Positions 1-7,893 of a stretch of DNA of 37,017 bases are shown in pieces. The position numbers and the translations under genes are program-made. The stretch spans positions 1-37,017 of the forward strand of contig NZ_JASAUZ010000015.1 in NCBI RefSeq assembly GCF_030162935.1, given 5' to 3'. Below the pieces are notes generated by a model that saw nothing but the letters and a program-made list of their open reading frames with translations, did not search any database and had not been told where the DNA came from. Numbering within the stretch: the stretch's first letter is position 1; every line of letters starts with the position of its first letter. Source of the stretch: Comamonas halotolerans (GTDB lineage Bacteria > Pseudomonadota > Gammaproteobacteria > Burkholderiales > Burkholderiaceae_C).

Positions 1-9
1 GTATGCATG

Positions 10-646
10 TTTAAGCAGGCGACAACTTGATCTGAATGAGCAGGTGCCTTGTACATGCAGTTCAGCAGGACTGCACTTGCTGGTGGATTCAGCAGGGATC
101 AAGTGCTTGGGCAAGGCGAGTGGAAATGCAAAAAGATGGGGCTGAGCGCCGTCGCCAGTAGTGCAAGTTGCACATAGGGATAGGTGCGCACACTTTGCAA
201 ATTTGAGTCACCTGTGTGGCGATGAACAACGTAAGCGGTGCATCAGTGCTACCGGACTTGCAGTAGTTGCCAGAGGATGAAACGCTGCAGAGCGTGATGG
301 GTGATGGTGCCTACGACGCGCGGCCAGTCTATGAAGCGATTATGCGGCGTGAGGCGAGCACCGTGATACTGCCTCGAAAGAATGCGCGCCTGCGCAAGAC
401 GAGTGTCTTTAAACACCGAAACGCAGCTTTTGCTACATGCAAGCGTTTAGGACGAAGCATCTGAAAACGCTGGATTGGTTATCACTGTTGAAATTTGGTA
501 GAGGCCAAAATGAACTGCATCAAGCTATTGGTTAAGCGTGTGATAGCTGGCACCTTTGATGCCAAGTCTACGAACTGAGTATCCGAGCAGCTATATTGAA
601 TCGATTTACTGAACTAGGCCGTCTTCAGGCTGCAGCCGTGGCATAG
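10..646 (+). pseudogene. Decayed IS5-family transposase (C-terminal two thirds)
   Basis: Translating all three plus-strand frames and joining them gives an IS5-family DDE transposase in order: an SRRQLDL segment, LHLLVDSAGIK, EWKCKK, GDGAYDARPVYEAIMRREAS, KRWIGYH, VEAKMNCIKLL, and a tail like RAAILNRFTELGRLQ ending in a stop at 644-646. The three catalytic acids would be the D of LVDS, the D of GDGAYD and the E of VEAKM. At least three frameshifts and several in-frame stops (for example near 462, 474 and 574) break it, so it is dead. The longest intact piece is 267-464. The N-terminal part and left end lie outside the window. A GC-rich palindromic run after the stop and a CGACAACGCC motif ending near 700 probably mark the right end of the element. 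The family call is firm; the exact group within IS5 is not resolved. Confidence 0.85.
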
Positions 647-792
647 CCCCGGCCGGGGCTTGGGGGAGCTCTCCACAAACGCGCTTTATACGACAACGCC
701 AAACCCTTGCAAGGAAAACCACGCAACAGAGTAATCGTGATTTTCGATCAGCTCAGCCAATGAGAAAAATCTGGTCGATTTACTTTTTGGTC

Positions 793-1047
793 TTATGTTT
801 TTGCAATGTATTCACGAAGGTGCGGGGATTGCTTAGCATAGCTGGCAAGACCATCTGCATGTAGGCGCGTCCAAGCTGTGCCGTTCCACCTGACCGGAAA
901 CCTAGCGGGCTTACTGGGGCGGCTGATCACCTCAGCGTCTCCCAACTCATGACCCTCAGGGTTGACGTTGCAAACGACGCAAATTGCGCAGTTCCAGTAT
1001 TCAACAACGATCCAGTCGTCAGGATTTACTTCAGGGCGTGTTGACAT
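793..1047 (-). CDS. Small hypothetical protein, 84 aa
   Basis: I do not recognise a family. The protein is rich in Trp and Cys (WNCAICVVC near residues 18-26), acidic at the start, with no signal peptide or membrane segment. A purine-rich AGAGAGG lies about 6 bases before the ATG on the minus strand and supports both start and strand. It stands alone between the IS remnant and the coiled-coil/zinc-ribbon gene, both of which have accessory character. The CxxC-like cysteines could bind metal, but there are too few for a clear motif. It is likely a real but strain-specific gene. Confidence 0.55.
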   Translation of the reverse strand: MSTRPEVNPDDWIVVEYWNCAICVVCNVNPEGHELGDAEVISRPSKPARFPVRWNGTAWTRLHADGLASYAKQSPHLREYIAKT

Positions 1048-1224
1048 GAATGGCCTCTCTGCAAAAGAACTTGTATTCTGAATATCTGCGTCGATTGAGG
1101 TGATTGATGCTGGGGCGAGTGTTTTGGATGCTGAGCGAAATTACCTGAAACGCAGATTGGTCACAACTGCTCAATGTGGCGTGGGATTGAAGTCCTGAAG
1201 ATCAGACGTGACCGATCTCTAGAC

Positions 1225-1740
1225 TTAGCGTGGCGTGAAAGGTTGACCAAGGTTTTCCAGCGTCCACTCCCCAGGTGGCAGCACCTGCGCGTGGTCGGGG
1301 TCGGTAAGGCAAATGAGGTGAAGTTTTCGAGGCCACTTGGAGCCCATGCCAACAGTAAGGTGAGAATGCAACCCACTTCTGAAACATTCGGCGCACAGGA
1401 AGGGAGGGTATCTTACGCCATCAGCTTCTGGTTGTGGCGCATAAGCAGTGCATTGCCCGTATGCAATTTTTGTCAGCTCAAAGTCTGCGTACTGGTGGGC
1501 TGCCTTTTTTCGGCGCATGGTAAATGCAAGGCTTTGTTGCCGAAGAGGTGCAATCTCTGCTCGCATCCTTGTGTGATAGCTTTGAATTTTTTGAATAGCA
1601 TTTTGTGCTTCCATCAGATTCGTAGTTAGCGTAGATGCAAAAAAGGTTTGTTTGAGGGGGTCGCCCTCAGTAACCAGTTTTTGCCCAGCAGCTTGCGCAA
1701 CGGCGATGGAATTAATTGCAATCTGGATATCTTTAAGCAC
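1225..1740 (-). CDS. Hypothetical protein with N-terminal helix and C-terminal zinc-ribbon-like part, 171 aa
   Basis: The N-terminal ~75 residues are helical and polar (LKDIQIAINSIAVAQAAGQK, then MEAQNAIQKIQ). The C-terminal half carries CAECFRSGLHSHL followed about 20 residues later by CLTDPDHAQ, which resembles a metal-binding CxxC...C/H arrangement. This layout, a short coil plus a C-terminal zinc ribbon, is seen in small hypothetical proteins of phages and accessory regions whose role is unknown. The start is a GTG; no strong Shine-Dalgarno is visible, so the start is uncertain. Several overlapping ORFs on both strands cover the same bases, but this one has the most protein-like composition. 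Confidence 0.6.
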   Translation of the reverse strand: MLKDIQIAINSIAVAQAAGQKLVTEGDPLKQTFFASTLTTNLMEAQNAIQKIQSYHTRMRAEIAPLRQQSLAFTMRRKKAAHQYADFELTKIAYGQCTAYAPQPEADGVRYPPFLCAECFRSGLHSHLTVGMGSKWPRKLHLICLTDPDHAQVLPPGEWTLENLGQPFTPR

Positions 1741-1964
1741 AGAAGTACTTTTAAAAGTCAGCGTCTAAGAAGCCGTATGCATTGCGCATGACCCAGAAAT
1801 TCGCACGCCAAATGGCTTGCGAGCGTCTCTATATGAGGCACTAGAAATTAGCGGTAATGCAGACGAATTATTGACATAAGCAGATGAGGCTGTTTGGACA
1901 TCACCAATGCTTTAGTCAGCAGCTGAATTATTGAGACGAAGACACCTGTTTGTGGAGGTTCACC

Positions 1965-2141
1965 ATGGGTAATCAACATAACTTCACATTGCTTGCGATG
2001 CAGATGTGCAAAAGCAACGGAATTTACTTTATGTATGCTGCATGCGATGCACATTGGGGACCACGCAGATGTGTGTCTTTGATTCGAGGTGAGCTAAGTG
2101 AGGGTAAAGGCGGCGCTGCCAAAGCGTCAAAGCCTGAGTAG
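1965..2141 (+). CDS. Very small hypothetical protein, 58 aa
   Basis: A strong Shine-Dalgarno (GGAGG, 6 bases before the ATG) picks this internal ATG (protein MGNQHNFTLL...) rather than an upstream GTG. The product has two Cys, a hydrophobic-aromatic middle (GIYFMYAACDAHWG) and a basic Gly/Ala/Lys tail. I do not recognise it. A hairpin at 2155-2176 (GCACCATG/CATGGTGC) follows the stop but lacks a T run, so it is not a convincing terminator. The ribosome binding site is the main argument that it is translated. Confidence 0.45.
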   Translation: MGNQHNFTLLAMQMCKSNGIYFMYAACDAHWGPRRCVSLIRGELSEGKGGAAKASKPE

Positions 2142-2252
2142 AAGCTGTTAAACAGCACCATGCAAGCACATGGTGCGAGAGTGTTGTCCCGATGTTGAAG
2201 GAGTCTGTAACTACGCAAGAGGACAGGTCGCGCAGTCCTGCAGAGATTGTCG

Positions 2253-2558
2253 CTAAGGCTTGAGATCAGTATGCTGAAATTCCAGCACCTTCTGCTTTAG
2301 TTCCGCTGGCAGGTAGCTGTCGAAGCAGGAAAGTAAAGTCGGTAGTGCAATGCCCTCCGTAGATAGGTTCACAAGCGTTGCTTCCATTTTCAGTCGAGCA
2401 TTTGCAAGGTGAGCAATAAGCTCGGCATTGTCTGAAGGTTGAACTTTCATTAGCGCATCGACCAGTGCTTTGGTTGAGGCAATTTCCACGGCATGCCGAC
2501 GGGTGATGGCCCAAAGCTCACCAGTGCTGCGCTCTAGGTGTCCAAAGCTATTGTTCAT
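2253..2558 (-). CDS. Hypothetical alpha-helical protein, 101 aa
   Basis: The ORF can start at 2597, but the ATG at 2558 has a much better ribosome binding site (AAGGAG, 8 bases upstream), so I use it (MNNSFGHLER...). The protein is predicted mostly helical (AVEIASTKALVDALMK, AELIAHLANARLKMEATLVNL), soluble, with one Cys and no catalytic motif that I can see. The arrangement suggests a small adaptor or regulatory protein, but no function can be assigned. It is transcribed away from the 1965-2141 gene, convergent with it. Confidence 0.55.
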   Translation of the reverse strand: MNNSFGHLERSTGELWAITRRHAVEIASTKALVDALMKVQPSDNAELIAHLANARLKMEATLVNLSTEGIALPTLLSCFDSYLPAELKQKVLEFQHTDLKP

Positions 2559-2643
2559 ATCCGCCGCTCCTTTCGATGGTTGTGTAGGAGCTTCCATGGT
2601 AGAGCCTCGTATTGAGAAAACCCAATTTATGGCGGTGTGAGCT

Positions 2644-2784
2644 ATGACAGATCAAGAGCTGATGTTTGCTCGCTTCTCCATTGGTGGCAAAAAGACCGAA
2701 AGATTGAAGCTGATACCGATAGGCAGGCTATTAGCTGTCGCTGGATGGATGGCTCTGATTAGCTGGTCACCTCATTGGCGTTGA
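2644..2784 (+). CDS. Possible small membrane peptide, 46 aa
   Basis: This short ORF reads MTDQELMFARFSIGG..., then a basic stretch and one hydrophobic segment (LLAVAGWMALISW) before a short tail. The layout would fit a single-pass membrane peptide. The upstream GGTGTGAG is only a weak ribosome binding site. It lies in a stretch with no other gene and could be chance. I list it as tentative. Confidence 0.25.
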   Translation: MTDQELMFARFSIGGKKTERLKLIPIGRLLAVAGWMALISWSPHWR

Positions 2785-3295
2785 CTCATTTTTGGAGGGT
2801 TAACCGGTCAGCTGGCCGTGCCAGACTGCAATAGTGAATGCATCTGATACACACCTCAATTGGGCTGTCAAACCTTGGCATAGGCAAACCAGCCGCAAAT
2901 AGAAATGACTGCCGATTTATTTGGGCCATTATCCAGGAGATGCTGGCTCAGCAGCCCGTCACGCAGGCCACTGTAAGAGGTTGCAGTGCTGGTGTTTCAC
3001 CTCGCGGATGGTTGCGTTTCTCGTTTGGTAGATGAGGAGGGCGCGCGGCACAGTAAGCAGAATTGGCAAAGTGTGCGATTAGTTATCAGACACCACCGCC
3101 AGTGAACATTAAAGATCTGGCTAACAGGTTTTCTGTTATTATAATTAACTATGATTGACTGAGTAGTCATAGCTATTTTTCTATATCAGTTCCGAAGCGT
3201 TTGTGCCAACACGGGCGTGAGTCTGAGGTTTATCCACTGGCGCAGGGGTAGTCCAGTCAAGACATTTGAACGAGATGGATCTTAGGATATTGGTG
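2785..3295 (+). other. Intergenic stretch upstream of hsp20
   Basis: No convincing gene. The 65-residue reading frame at 2838-3035 has no ribosome binding site and poor composition. An AT-rich patch lies at about 3121-3185. The only regulatory candidate is the heat-shock-type promoter just downstream, listed separately. Confidence 0.5.
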
Positions 3296-3321
3296 CTTGA
3301 ATTTGTGGATTTCATCCCTAC
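3296..3321 (+). promoter_or_regulatory. Candidate sigma-32 (heat-shock) promoter for hsp20
   Basis: CTTGAA at 3296-3301 matches the sigma-32 -35 box. After a 14-base spacer, CCCTAC (3316-3321) is a partial match to the CCCCAT-type -10. It lies about 67 bases before the hsp20 ATG, a sensible distance for a small heat-shock gene. The -10 match is imperfect. Confidence 0.35.
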
Positions 3322-3387
3322 CTAAGCAATAGGCAAGTTCATTTCAATTTGAGCTTGTCTTGGTTACTTTCTTCAAAGGAGAAAAAA

Positions 3388-3816
3388 ATGAACTCACTTA
3401 TTACCCGTGGAAGTTTATTCGATGATCTCTTCAAAGATGTAGCTTCAGGTTTCTTTGTACGGCCCTTGCATGGTGATGCTCTCCCAGCAGCATCCGAAAT
3501 CAAAATCGATGTCAAGGAAAATGGCGATGATTACGTGGTACATGCGGAGCTACCAGGCGTTGCTAAAGAAAATATCAATGTCTCCATTGAAGGGGCAATG
3601 GTTCAAATTCGTGCAGAAGTGCAGCAAAAGGATGAGAAGCGAGAAGATAGTCGTATTCTGCGCAGTGAACGCTACTTTGGCTCTGTTTCGCGTAGCTTTC
3701 AGCTTCCATCTGAAGTTGATCCAACCCAGGCAAAAGCCAGGTATTCTGACGGAGTGCTGGAGCTAACTCTCCCCAAGAAAGCCGCCAGCAATGCGAAGAA
3801 GTTGCAAATTGAATAA
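3388..3816 (+). CDS. Small heat-shock protein, Hsp20/alpha-crystallin family
   Basis: This 142-residue protein is an ATP-independent holdase chaperone that binds unfolding proteins in the cytoplasm. The alpha-crystallin domain covers roughly residues 33-135. It starts with IKIDVKENGDDYVVHAELPGV, and the conserved YSDGVLELTLPKK signature comes near the C-terminus. The ATG at 3388 has an ideal AAAGGAG ribosome binding site, so the longer frame starting at 3349 is rejected. The C-terminal tail is short and lacks the usual IxI/V oligomerisation motif, ending LQIE. It is monocistronic, with its own terminator at 3879. A possible sigma-32 promoter precedes it. Family assignment is secure. Confidence 0.93.
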   Translation: MNSLITRGSLFDDLFKDVASGFFVRPLHGDALPAASEIKIDVKENGDDYVVHAELPGVAKENINVSIEGAMVQIRAEVQQKDEKREDSRILRSERYFGSVSRSFQLPSEVDPTQAKARYSDGVLELTLPKKAASNAKKLQIE

Positions 3817-3878
3817 TTGATTTTCGAGAAACATACCTTTTTGTGCTAAGACCCTCTTCGTAGAAGATCAAGCAAAAC

Positions 3879-3905
3879 AAAGCCCTCGGAAGAGGGCTTT
3901 GTTGT
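3879..3905 (+). terminator. Rho-independent terminator of hsp20
   Basis: A perfect 9-bp stem (AAAGCCCTC / GAGGGCTTT) with a GGAA loop, followed by GTTGTT, lies 62 bases after the hsp20 stop. Confidence 0.85.
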
Positions 3906-4203
3906 TGATATTCAGATTGGCATTACCTAAACCATTCCTCGTCGAGCCATCTTCGATGGACTGCTTGACTTTCCATACGGTCTTGCACACTCTCATCCCA
4001 AGTTTGGTACTTGAAGTTGCTGAGGGTCTTGCTTCAGTGACTCTCCTGTTTGCACGCAATTTCTCTGTCAATGTTTGCAAACTGTGTTTGGGTTAGGTTT
4101 TGGCTGGATTCCCTTATGCCATGATCTGCACGTCGCTCGGGTTGGCATGAATAAGGCCTTCACGACGATGGTCATGATTGATGGATGCTCCTTCACAATC
4201 TTT
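3906..4203 (+). other. Gap between two terminators, no supported gene
   Basis: Reading frames on both strands here (for example 3899-4096 plus, 3868-4080 minus) lack ribosome binding sites and protein-like composition. The strong terminator that ends this stretch suggests that something short, perhaps a non-coding RNA, is transcribed across it. Confidence 0.4.
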
Positions 4204-4234
4204 AGCCCCAACTTCACCGTTGGGGCTTTTTTTT
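4204..4234 (+). terminator. Strong Rho-independent terminator without an obvious gene
   Basis: A 9-bp stem (AGCCCCAAC / GTTGGGGCT) with a 6-base loop is followed by eight T. It is a textbook terminator on the plus strand. The nearest upstream gene, hsp20, already has its own terminator more than 300 bases earlier. Confidence 0.85.
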
Positions 4235-4421
4235 AACTCGCCTGGAGCTGAGATCCTGTAAGGATGGTGTTCAGCAGGAGTTGCGCGATGGAAGAGCGCT
4301 CGGCTTCACGTAGCGTTTTGTGGGAGTCAGGGTTAACCCTTGTTTGTTATGGTAAGATACCATCCTCACGTAAGGGCGCAGCTTCCAAAATGTCGGAAGT
4401 TGGTGCTCTGACTAGAAATAC

Positions 4422-4498
<77 letters not shown>

Positions 4499-4503
4499 AC
4501 ATC

Positions 4504-4540
4504 AAAGCCCTGTGCATGAAAATGCCAGGGCTTTCTTGAT
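4504..4540 (+). terminator. Terminator after tRNA-fMet
   Basis: Stem AAAGCCCTG / CAGGGCTTT, extended inward by GCA/TGC, is followed by CTTGATGG. It starts 6 bases after the tRNA. The T tract is short. Confidence 0.7.
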
Positions 4541-4859
4541 GGATGCTTACTGGCTGGCCTCACAAGGTCGCTTCAGTCCGCTTCGGTTGGTTGTTTCGCG
4601 CTCAGCCTGGGAGGCGCCAATTTCGCTTTTGCTCCTGTCAATGCATTGACACTGCAGGGGTGCCTGAATTGGGTTTTGGTCTGAGATATCAACTGAAAAA
4701 GTTTCGCTCAAATGTATGGAACTCGTTTTTAAGCTCCATGCCTGCAGATGTGCGGCAACACAATTCTCATATGTTAGTCTTTGCTGTTTTTGCCTCTGCC
4801 ATCCAGGAGCTTTTACTCCGCATAGTAGGTGTGGCGTTAAGCGTTAGGCTGGAATTTTC
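4541..4859 (+). other. Intergenic stretch, no supported gene
   Basis: An open frame at 4543-4863 exists but its composition (many Arg, Phe and Cys without structure) looks like chance and it has no ribosome binding site. Probably it holds the promoter of the small membrane protein that follows. Confidence 0.5.
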
Positions 4860-5096
4860 ATGATGATCGATTGGGTGCCTGTAGTCTTCGTTACGTTCAA
4901 AGCTCTGATCTTTGGTACGTGCATGTTTTTCGCCATCAAGTGGCACTACGACCAGGGTAAGAAAAAGGGCGCTGCCTCTCGCACACTGCTATGGTCAGGT
5001 GCCAAGGTGGCTGTCGCTTTCGTACTGTCGCTCATGGCTGTGCTGCTCTTCACCTATATGCTTGCCAGCAAGCTTGGTATGGACTTGGGCTTTTAG
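4860..5096 (+). CDS. Small two-pass inner-membrane protein, 78 aa
   Basis: Two hydrophobic segments are clear: residues about 6-26 (VPVVFVTFKALIFGTCMFF) and about 48-70 (AKVAVAFVLSLMAVLLFTYML). They are joined by a short basic cytoplasmic-type loop (HYDQGKKKGAASR). I know similar small hypothetical proteins from Comamonadaceae but no function. Two adjacent ATG codons compete as start; the ribosome binding site (GGCTGGA) is weak for both. It appears monocistronic. Confidence 0.75.
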   Translation: MMIDWVPVVFVTFKALIFGTCMFFAIKWHYDQGKKKGAASRTLLWSGAKVAVAFVLSLMAVLLFTYMLASKLGMDLGF

Positions 5097-5223
5097 TTGC
5101 TAAAAAGGCCTCTCTGAAGAGTTTTTGCTTTAACGATCAAGCCAATTGAGCGGAGCAGCGAGATATCCTTCCTTCAGGGGTTTTTCCATCTGATGGGGCA
5201 TGTTCTTTTGAGGTGGCAGGAAG

Positions 5224-5733
5224 TCATGCGCCCGCGTTGATGTCCAGCCGCATTTTCTGCGTTTCTATGTCAGAGTCTGGGCGCAAGAAACCGGATTCGC
5301 CAGCAGTGTAGAAGCCATGGGAACGATAGAGCTGGATAGCTGGTGCTTGAACCTTTGCGACCGATAGGACTAAAGAGCATGCCCCTTTCTCTCTTGCCCA
5401 GGCCATGCACTGTTGCAGAAGTGCCCTGCCTGCGCCCTGACCCCTTACAGCTGGGGAAGTCCACATTGAGTAGACATGGGCGATACGTGGGTCTGTGTCC
5501 GAAAGCAGGCACCAGGCTAAGCCACAAATCTTATTACTATGGACGGCGAAAAAACCTCTTCCAAATTGCCCGGATTCTGATGCGGTGGCTCGTGCCAACC
5601 AGTCTTCGTCAGGCAGTTCAACCTCTTGCTGCCAGGTGCTACCAAACGCTTGCGGTGACTCTTTGAGGGCATTGATGCGCACTTTTCGATAGTCAGACCA
5701 ATCATCAGCTGTGATTGCGCGAACAATTAGCAA
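5224..5733 (-). CDS. GNAT-family N-acetyltransferase
   Basis: This 169-residue protein transfers an acyl group from acyl-CoA to an unknown amine. The acetyl-CoA binding motif A is VRGQGAGRALL (residues 96-106). It is preceded by the beta-4 strand IAHVYSMWTSP and followed by helix and strand SLVLSVAKVQAPAIQLYRSHGF, the typical motif B with its Tyr. The N-terminus (LIVRAITADDWSDYRKVR) is the usual GNAT entry. The start is TTG, supported by GAAGGAG five bases upstream on the minus strand; no ATG fits. The substrate cannot be inferred, since no neighbour shares a pathway. Confidence 0.9.
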   Translation of the reverse strand: MLIVRAITADDWSDYRKVRINALKESPQAFGSTWQQEVELPDEDWLARATASESGQFGRGFFAVHSNKICGLAWCLLSDTDPRIAHVYSMWTSPAVRGQGAGRALLQQCMAWAREKGACSLVLSVAKVQAPAIQLYRSHGFYTAGESGFLRPDSDIETQKMRLDINAGA

Positions 5734-5983
5734 GGAGACTCCTTCGTTCTAAGATGAGATACCTTCATGTTATTCCTGTGCCAGGATGGCTGCACCTGTT
5801 GTAATGCGCCTATCTGAGCTGCACAGGAGGCGGAAGTTAGACATCGTCCATCGTCTGTGTCTTGGAAACAATAGCCCGCCCTTTTTTGCTATCAAATATT
5901 GCAACAGGTATAGCCTGCAAAGGTTTTCAATCTGGGGTACGGTAAGTTATTGAACTGGCTTCACCCAATCCTTCAGGAGCATC

Positions 5984-6256
5984 ATGAACAGCAATCACGC
6001 GGGAGAGCAAAATCAGCTTGTGCAGGATCAGAAAGTAGCCAGCTATCTGGCTCTTACTTACGATGAGTACATTGGCTTGGAGCCTTCGATCAAGGAGCTA
6101 GTTGGAGACGATGGACTGTTGTACTGCTATCTGGTGACATTCGGCAAAACAGTGCCTGCTCATCTCGCAATCAAGATACGTGACTTGGATGACATGCAAA
6201 CATCATTGCCGCCAGGATTTTTTGAATCGGATGTGCCTGAATGGCCGCAGGGATGA
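5984..6256 (+). CDS. Hypothetical acidic protein, 90 aa
   Basis: A CAGGAG ribosome binding site four bases before the ATG strongly supports translation. The product is acidic and soluble, with no membrane segment or Cys-rich motif (one Cys, in LLYCYLV). Its middle reads like a compact alpha/beta fold (ALTYDEYIGL, ELVGDDGLLYCYLVTFG). I do not recognise the family. It is flanked by gaps on both sides, so it is probably monocistronic. Confidence 0.65.
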   Translation: MNSNHAGEQNQLVQDQKVASYLALTYDEYIGLEPSIKELVGDDGLLYCYLVTFGKTVPAHLAIKIRDLDDMQTSLPPGFFESDVPEWPQG

Positions 6257-6563
6257 TATTAAAGGCAAAAGATAAAGCACTTAAAAAGAGGTTTTTTTGT
6301 TGGCGCTTAGTGGAGTGTTTGCTAAACCTTTCCTTAGTAGCATTTGTTGATTGCCATCCATTTGTTGACCGGCTGTAGTGTGCTTGCGCACTTGTATCCA
6401 ATGCAAAAGCTTTAAATTATTAGAGTCTTATTGTGTCGAGATTTAACGAAGTCATTGACTGACAAATGGTTGGGTCTATGGGGTATGGCTTGCTGGGCCA
6501 GCGGCAAGTAGTCTGAACTACCAAAGCAGGTATTTCATCCTGCTCTCATTCAAGGTGAAGCAC
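6257..6563 (+). other. Intergenic stretch, no supported gene
   Basis: AT-rich between two small genes. I see no terminator with a good stem. The minus-strand frame at 6171-6401 overlaps a better gene and has no ribosome binding site. Confidence 0.5.
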
Positions 6564-6911
6564 ATGACTACCAAAAGCCATACTCCCCTCGTAGTTCCCG
6601 TAACAGACCCGGACCTTATCGAGCAAGCCAAACCTGGTCACGGGGTACCTTCGCAGGATCCAGATCCACGTGCGCAAGTTGGACTGACACCGAACGAGTC
6701 CGCTCGTGGAATGTCATCATCATTGGTTGGCGGCGGAGCCATGGCGGGTGCAGCCGTTGGTGCAGCTGTCGGTGGCGTTGTAGGAGGGTCTGTAGGTGTT
6801 CTTGTTGGGGGTTCCGTAGGCGGCGTTGCTGCAGCTCTTGGCGTTGCTATTGCAAGCACATCTCCGCCTGATGAGGAATCTGAGGCTGAAGATCGTCCAG
6901 TTGACGAGTAA
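6564..6911 (+). CDS. Glycine-zipper protein, 115 aa
   Basis: Residues about 52-98 are a long Gly/Ala/Val run with regular GxxxG spacing (GGGAMAGAAVGAAVGGVVGG and on), the pattern of glycine-zipper membrane helices. The run is enclosed by a hydrophilic Pro/Asp-rich head (residues 1-50) and an acidic tail (PPDEESEAEDRPVDE). There is no signal peptide. Such proteins insert in or coat membranes; some automated pipelines label them bacteriocin-like or outer-membrane-like, but nothing here shows either. The ATG at 6564 follows AAGGTGA; the longer frame begins at a GTG inside that ribosome binding site and is unlikely. Confidence 0.75.
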   Translation: MTTKSHTPLVVPVTDPDLIEQAKPGHGVPSQDPDPRAQVGLTPNESARGMSSSLVGGGAMAGAAVGAAVGGVVGGSVGVLVGGSVGGVAAALGVAIASTSPPDEESEAEDRPVDE

Positions 6912-7301
6912 GTCACACAGTGAAAAGTAAAACTACTTTATTGTTTTAGGAGCGCTTTGATGTGTGTAACCGCGCCGCAAGCCGCAAGCTGGTTGCATGA
7001 GTGAATCCCAATCTTCACTGTAATACAGCCCATTTGAAGCAGTTCGACCAATTCTTAAAGCACGTGGACTGACGCTTCAAGTATCAGATTTGGTTAGGGC
7101 TTAGCAAGTCTGCAGCTTGCTTGTGCTGGACATGGCCATTTCCAGAAATTTTGCCTTCATGAGGTTTTGCGGGTGCCACTTCGCGGTTGCTTAGATGTTC
7201 AACGTCGTGTTCTGGACCGCCATGAAGACCGCTGAGACGGTGAGGTCTGACTGGTGCGGTTGCAGGAATATGCGCGACGGTACGCTGGGTGCTCTTCGCA
7301 A
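6912..7301 (+). other. Intergenic stretch, possibly decayed coding sequence
   Basis: No intact gene. The plus strand has short open pieces separated by stops (for example from the ATG at 6997: MSESQSSL, stop, then YSPFEAVRPILKARGL, stop), which look like decayed coding sequence. I cannot name a parent gene. Confidence 0.35.
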
Positions 7302-7553
7302 TCAGTGACGATCGCGTGCTGTCATGACGTTGAGGGCACGGCCTTCGGTTGGCTTGCCATTTAGGCCTTGTATCGCGGCCAGTGCAGCCTCTTCTGTAGA
7401 CATTTCCGCAAATGCAAACCCACGTGAGCGACCTGTATCACGATCCAGAATCACTTGCGAAGCTGTGACAACACCATAGTTCGTCAGGAGTTTTCGTAAG
7501 GCTTGGCTGTCGATTGAAAAGCTGAGATTGCTGATGTAGAGCTTATTTTTCAT
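7302..7553 (-). CDS. RRM-domain RNA-binding protein
   Basis: This 83-residue protein is a single RNA-recognition motif. RNP2 is LYISNL (residues 5-10) and RNP1 is RGFAFAEM (44-51), with the linking VILDRDTGRSRG loop typical of the family. Bacterial proteins of this size (cyanobacterial Rbp-like and proteobacterial relatives) bind single-stranded RNA and are often cold-induced. It is the third gene of a minus-strand group, 28 bases after accessory IF-1, so co-transcription is likely. That pairing suggests a role in translation or RNA handling under stress. The C-terminus is short and lacks the Gly-rich tail of some relatives. Confidence 0.93.
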   Translation of the reverse strand: MKNKLYISNLSFSIDSQALRKLLTNYGVVTASQVILDRDTGRSRGFAFAEMSTEEAALAAIQGLNGKPTEGRALNVMTARDRH

Positions 7554-7581
7554 GTGTATAGTGCTTTAGCTCGGTGATTAA

Positions 7582-7845
7582 TTAGCGAGGGCGACGTTTA
7601 GGCGCGCCCATACTGCTAGAGCGAGTTTCAATATGGCGGAAAGTGACGCGGCCCTTGTTCAGGTCATAAGGGGACATTTCGACGGTGACCTTATCGCCTG
7701 CAAGCACTCGAATACGATGCTTGCGCATCTTCCCTCCGGAGTACGCCACGAGTTGGTGGCCGTTATCCAATGTGACCCTGAATCGTGTGTCAGGAAGCAC
7801 TTCTTCGACACGGCCTTGCATTTCAATCAAATCTTCTTTAGACAA
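7582..7845 (-). CDS. infA: Translation initiation factor IF-1 (accessory copy)
   Basis: IF-1 binds the 30S A site and helps place the initiator tRNA. The 87-residue protein has the whole S1/OB fold: [55 protein letters not shown] is recognisable piece by piece, with the RVTF strand at the end. Usual IF-1 is 72 residues; here a ~15-residue basic tail ([12 protein letters not shown]) is added, as seen in second IF-1 copies of betaproteobacteria. It is not next to ribosomal protein genes, unlike the main infA. The start is TTG, backed by TTAGGAG a few bases upstream. It lies 48 bases after a small conserved gene and before the RRM gene. Confidence 0.95.
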   Translation of the reverse strand: MSKEDLIEMQGRVEEVLPDTRFRVTLDNGHQLVAYSGGKMRKHRIRVLAGDKVTVEMSPYDLNKGRVTFRHIETRSSSMGAPKRRPR

Positions 7846-7893
7846 AAGTTCTCCTAAGGTGTTTGGTCTTCAATTCTGAAACCAGGCAGGTAC

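Noticed and set aside
1174..1629. Plus-strand 151-codon frame opposite the zinc-ribbon-like gene
   Set aside because: The minus-strand frame has a coherent helix plus CxxC layout; the plus-strand translation is Cys/Leu-rich without structure.
4543..4863. Plus-strand 106-codon frame after the tRNA
   Set aside because: It begins within the tRNA terminator region, lacks a ribosome binding site and has no protein-like pattern.
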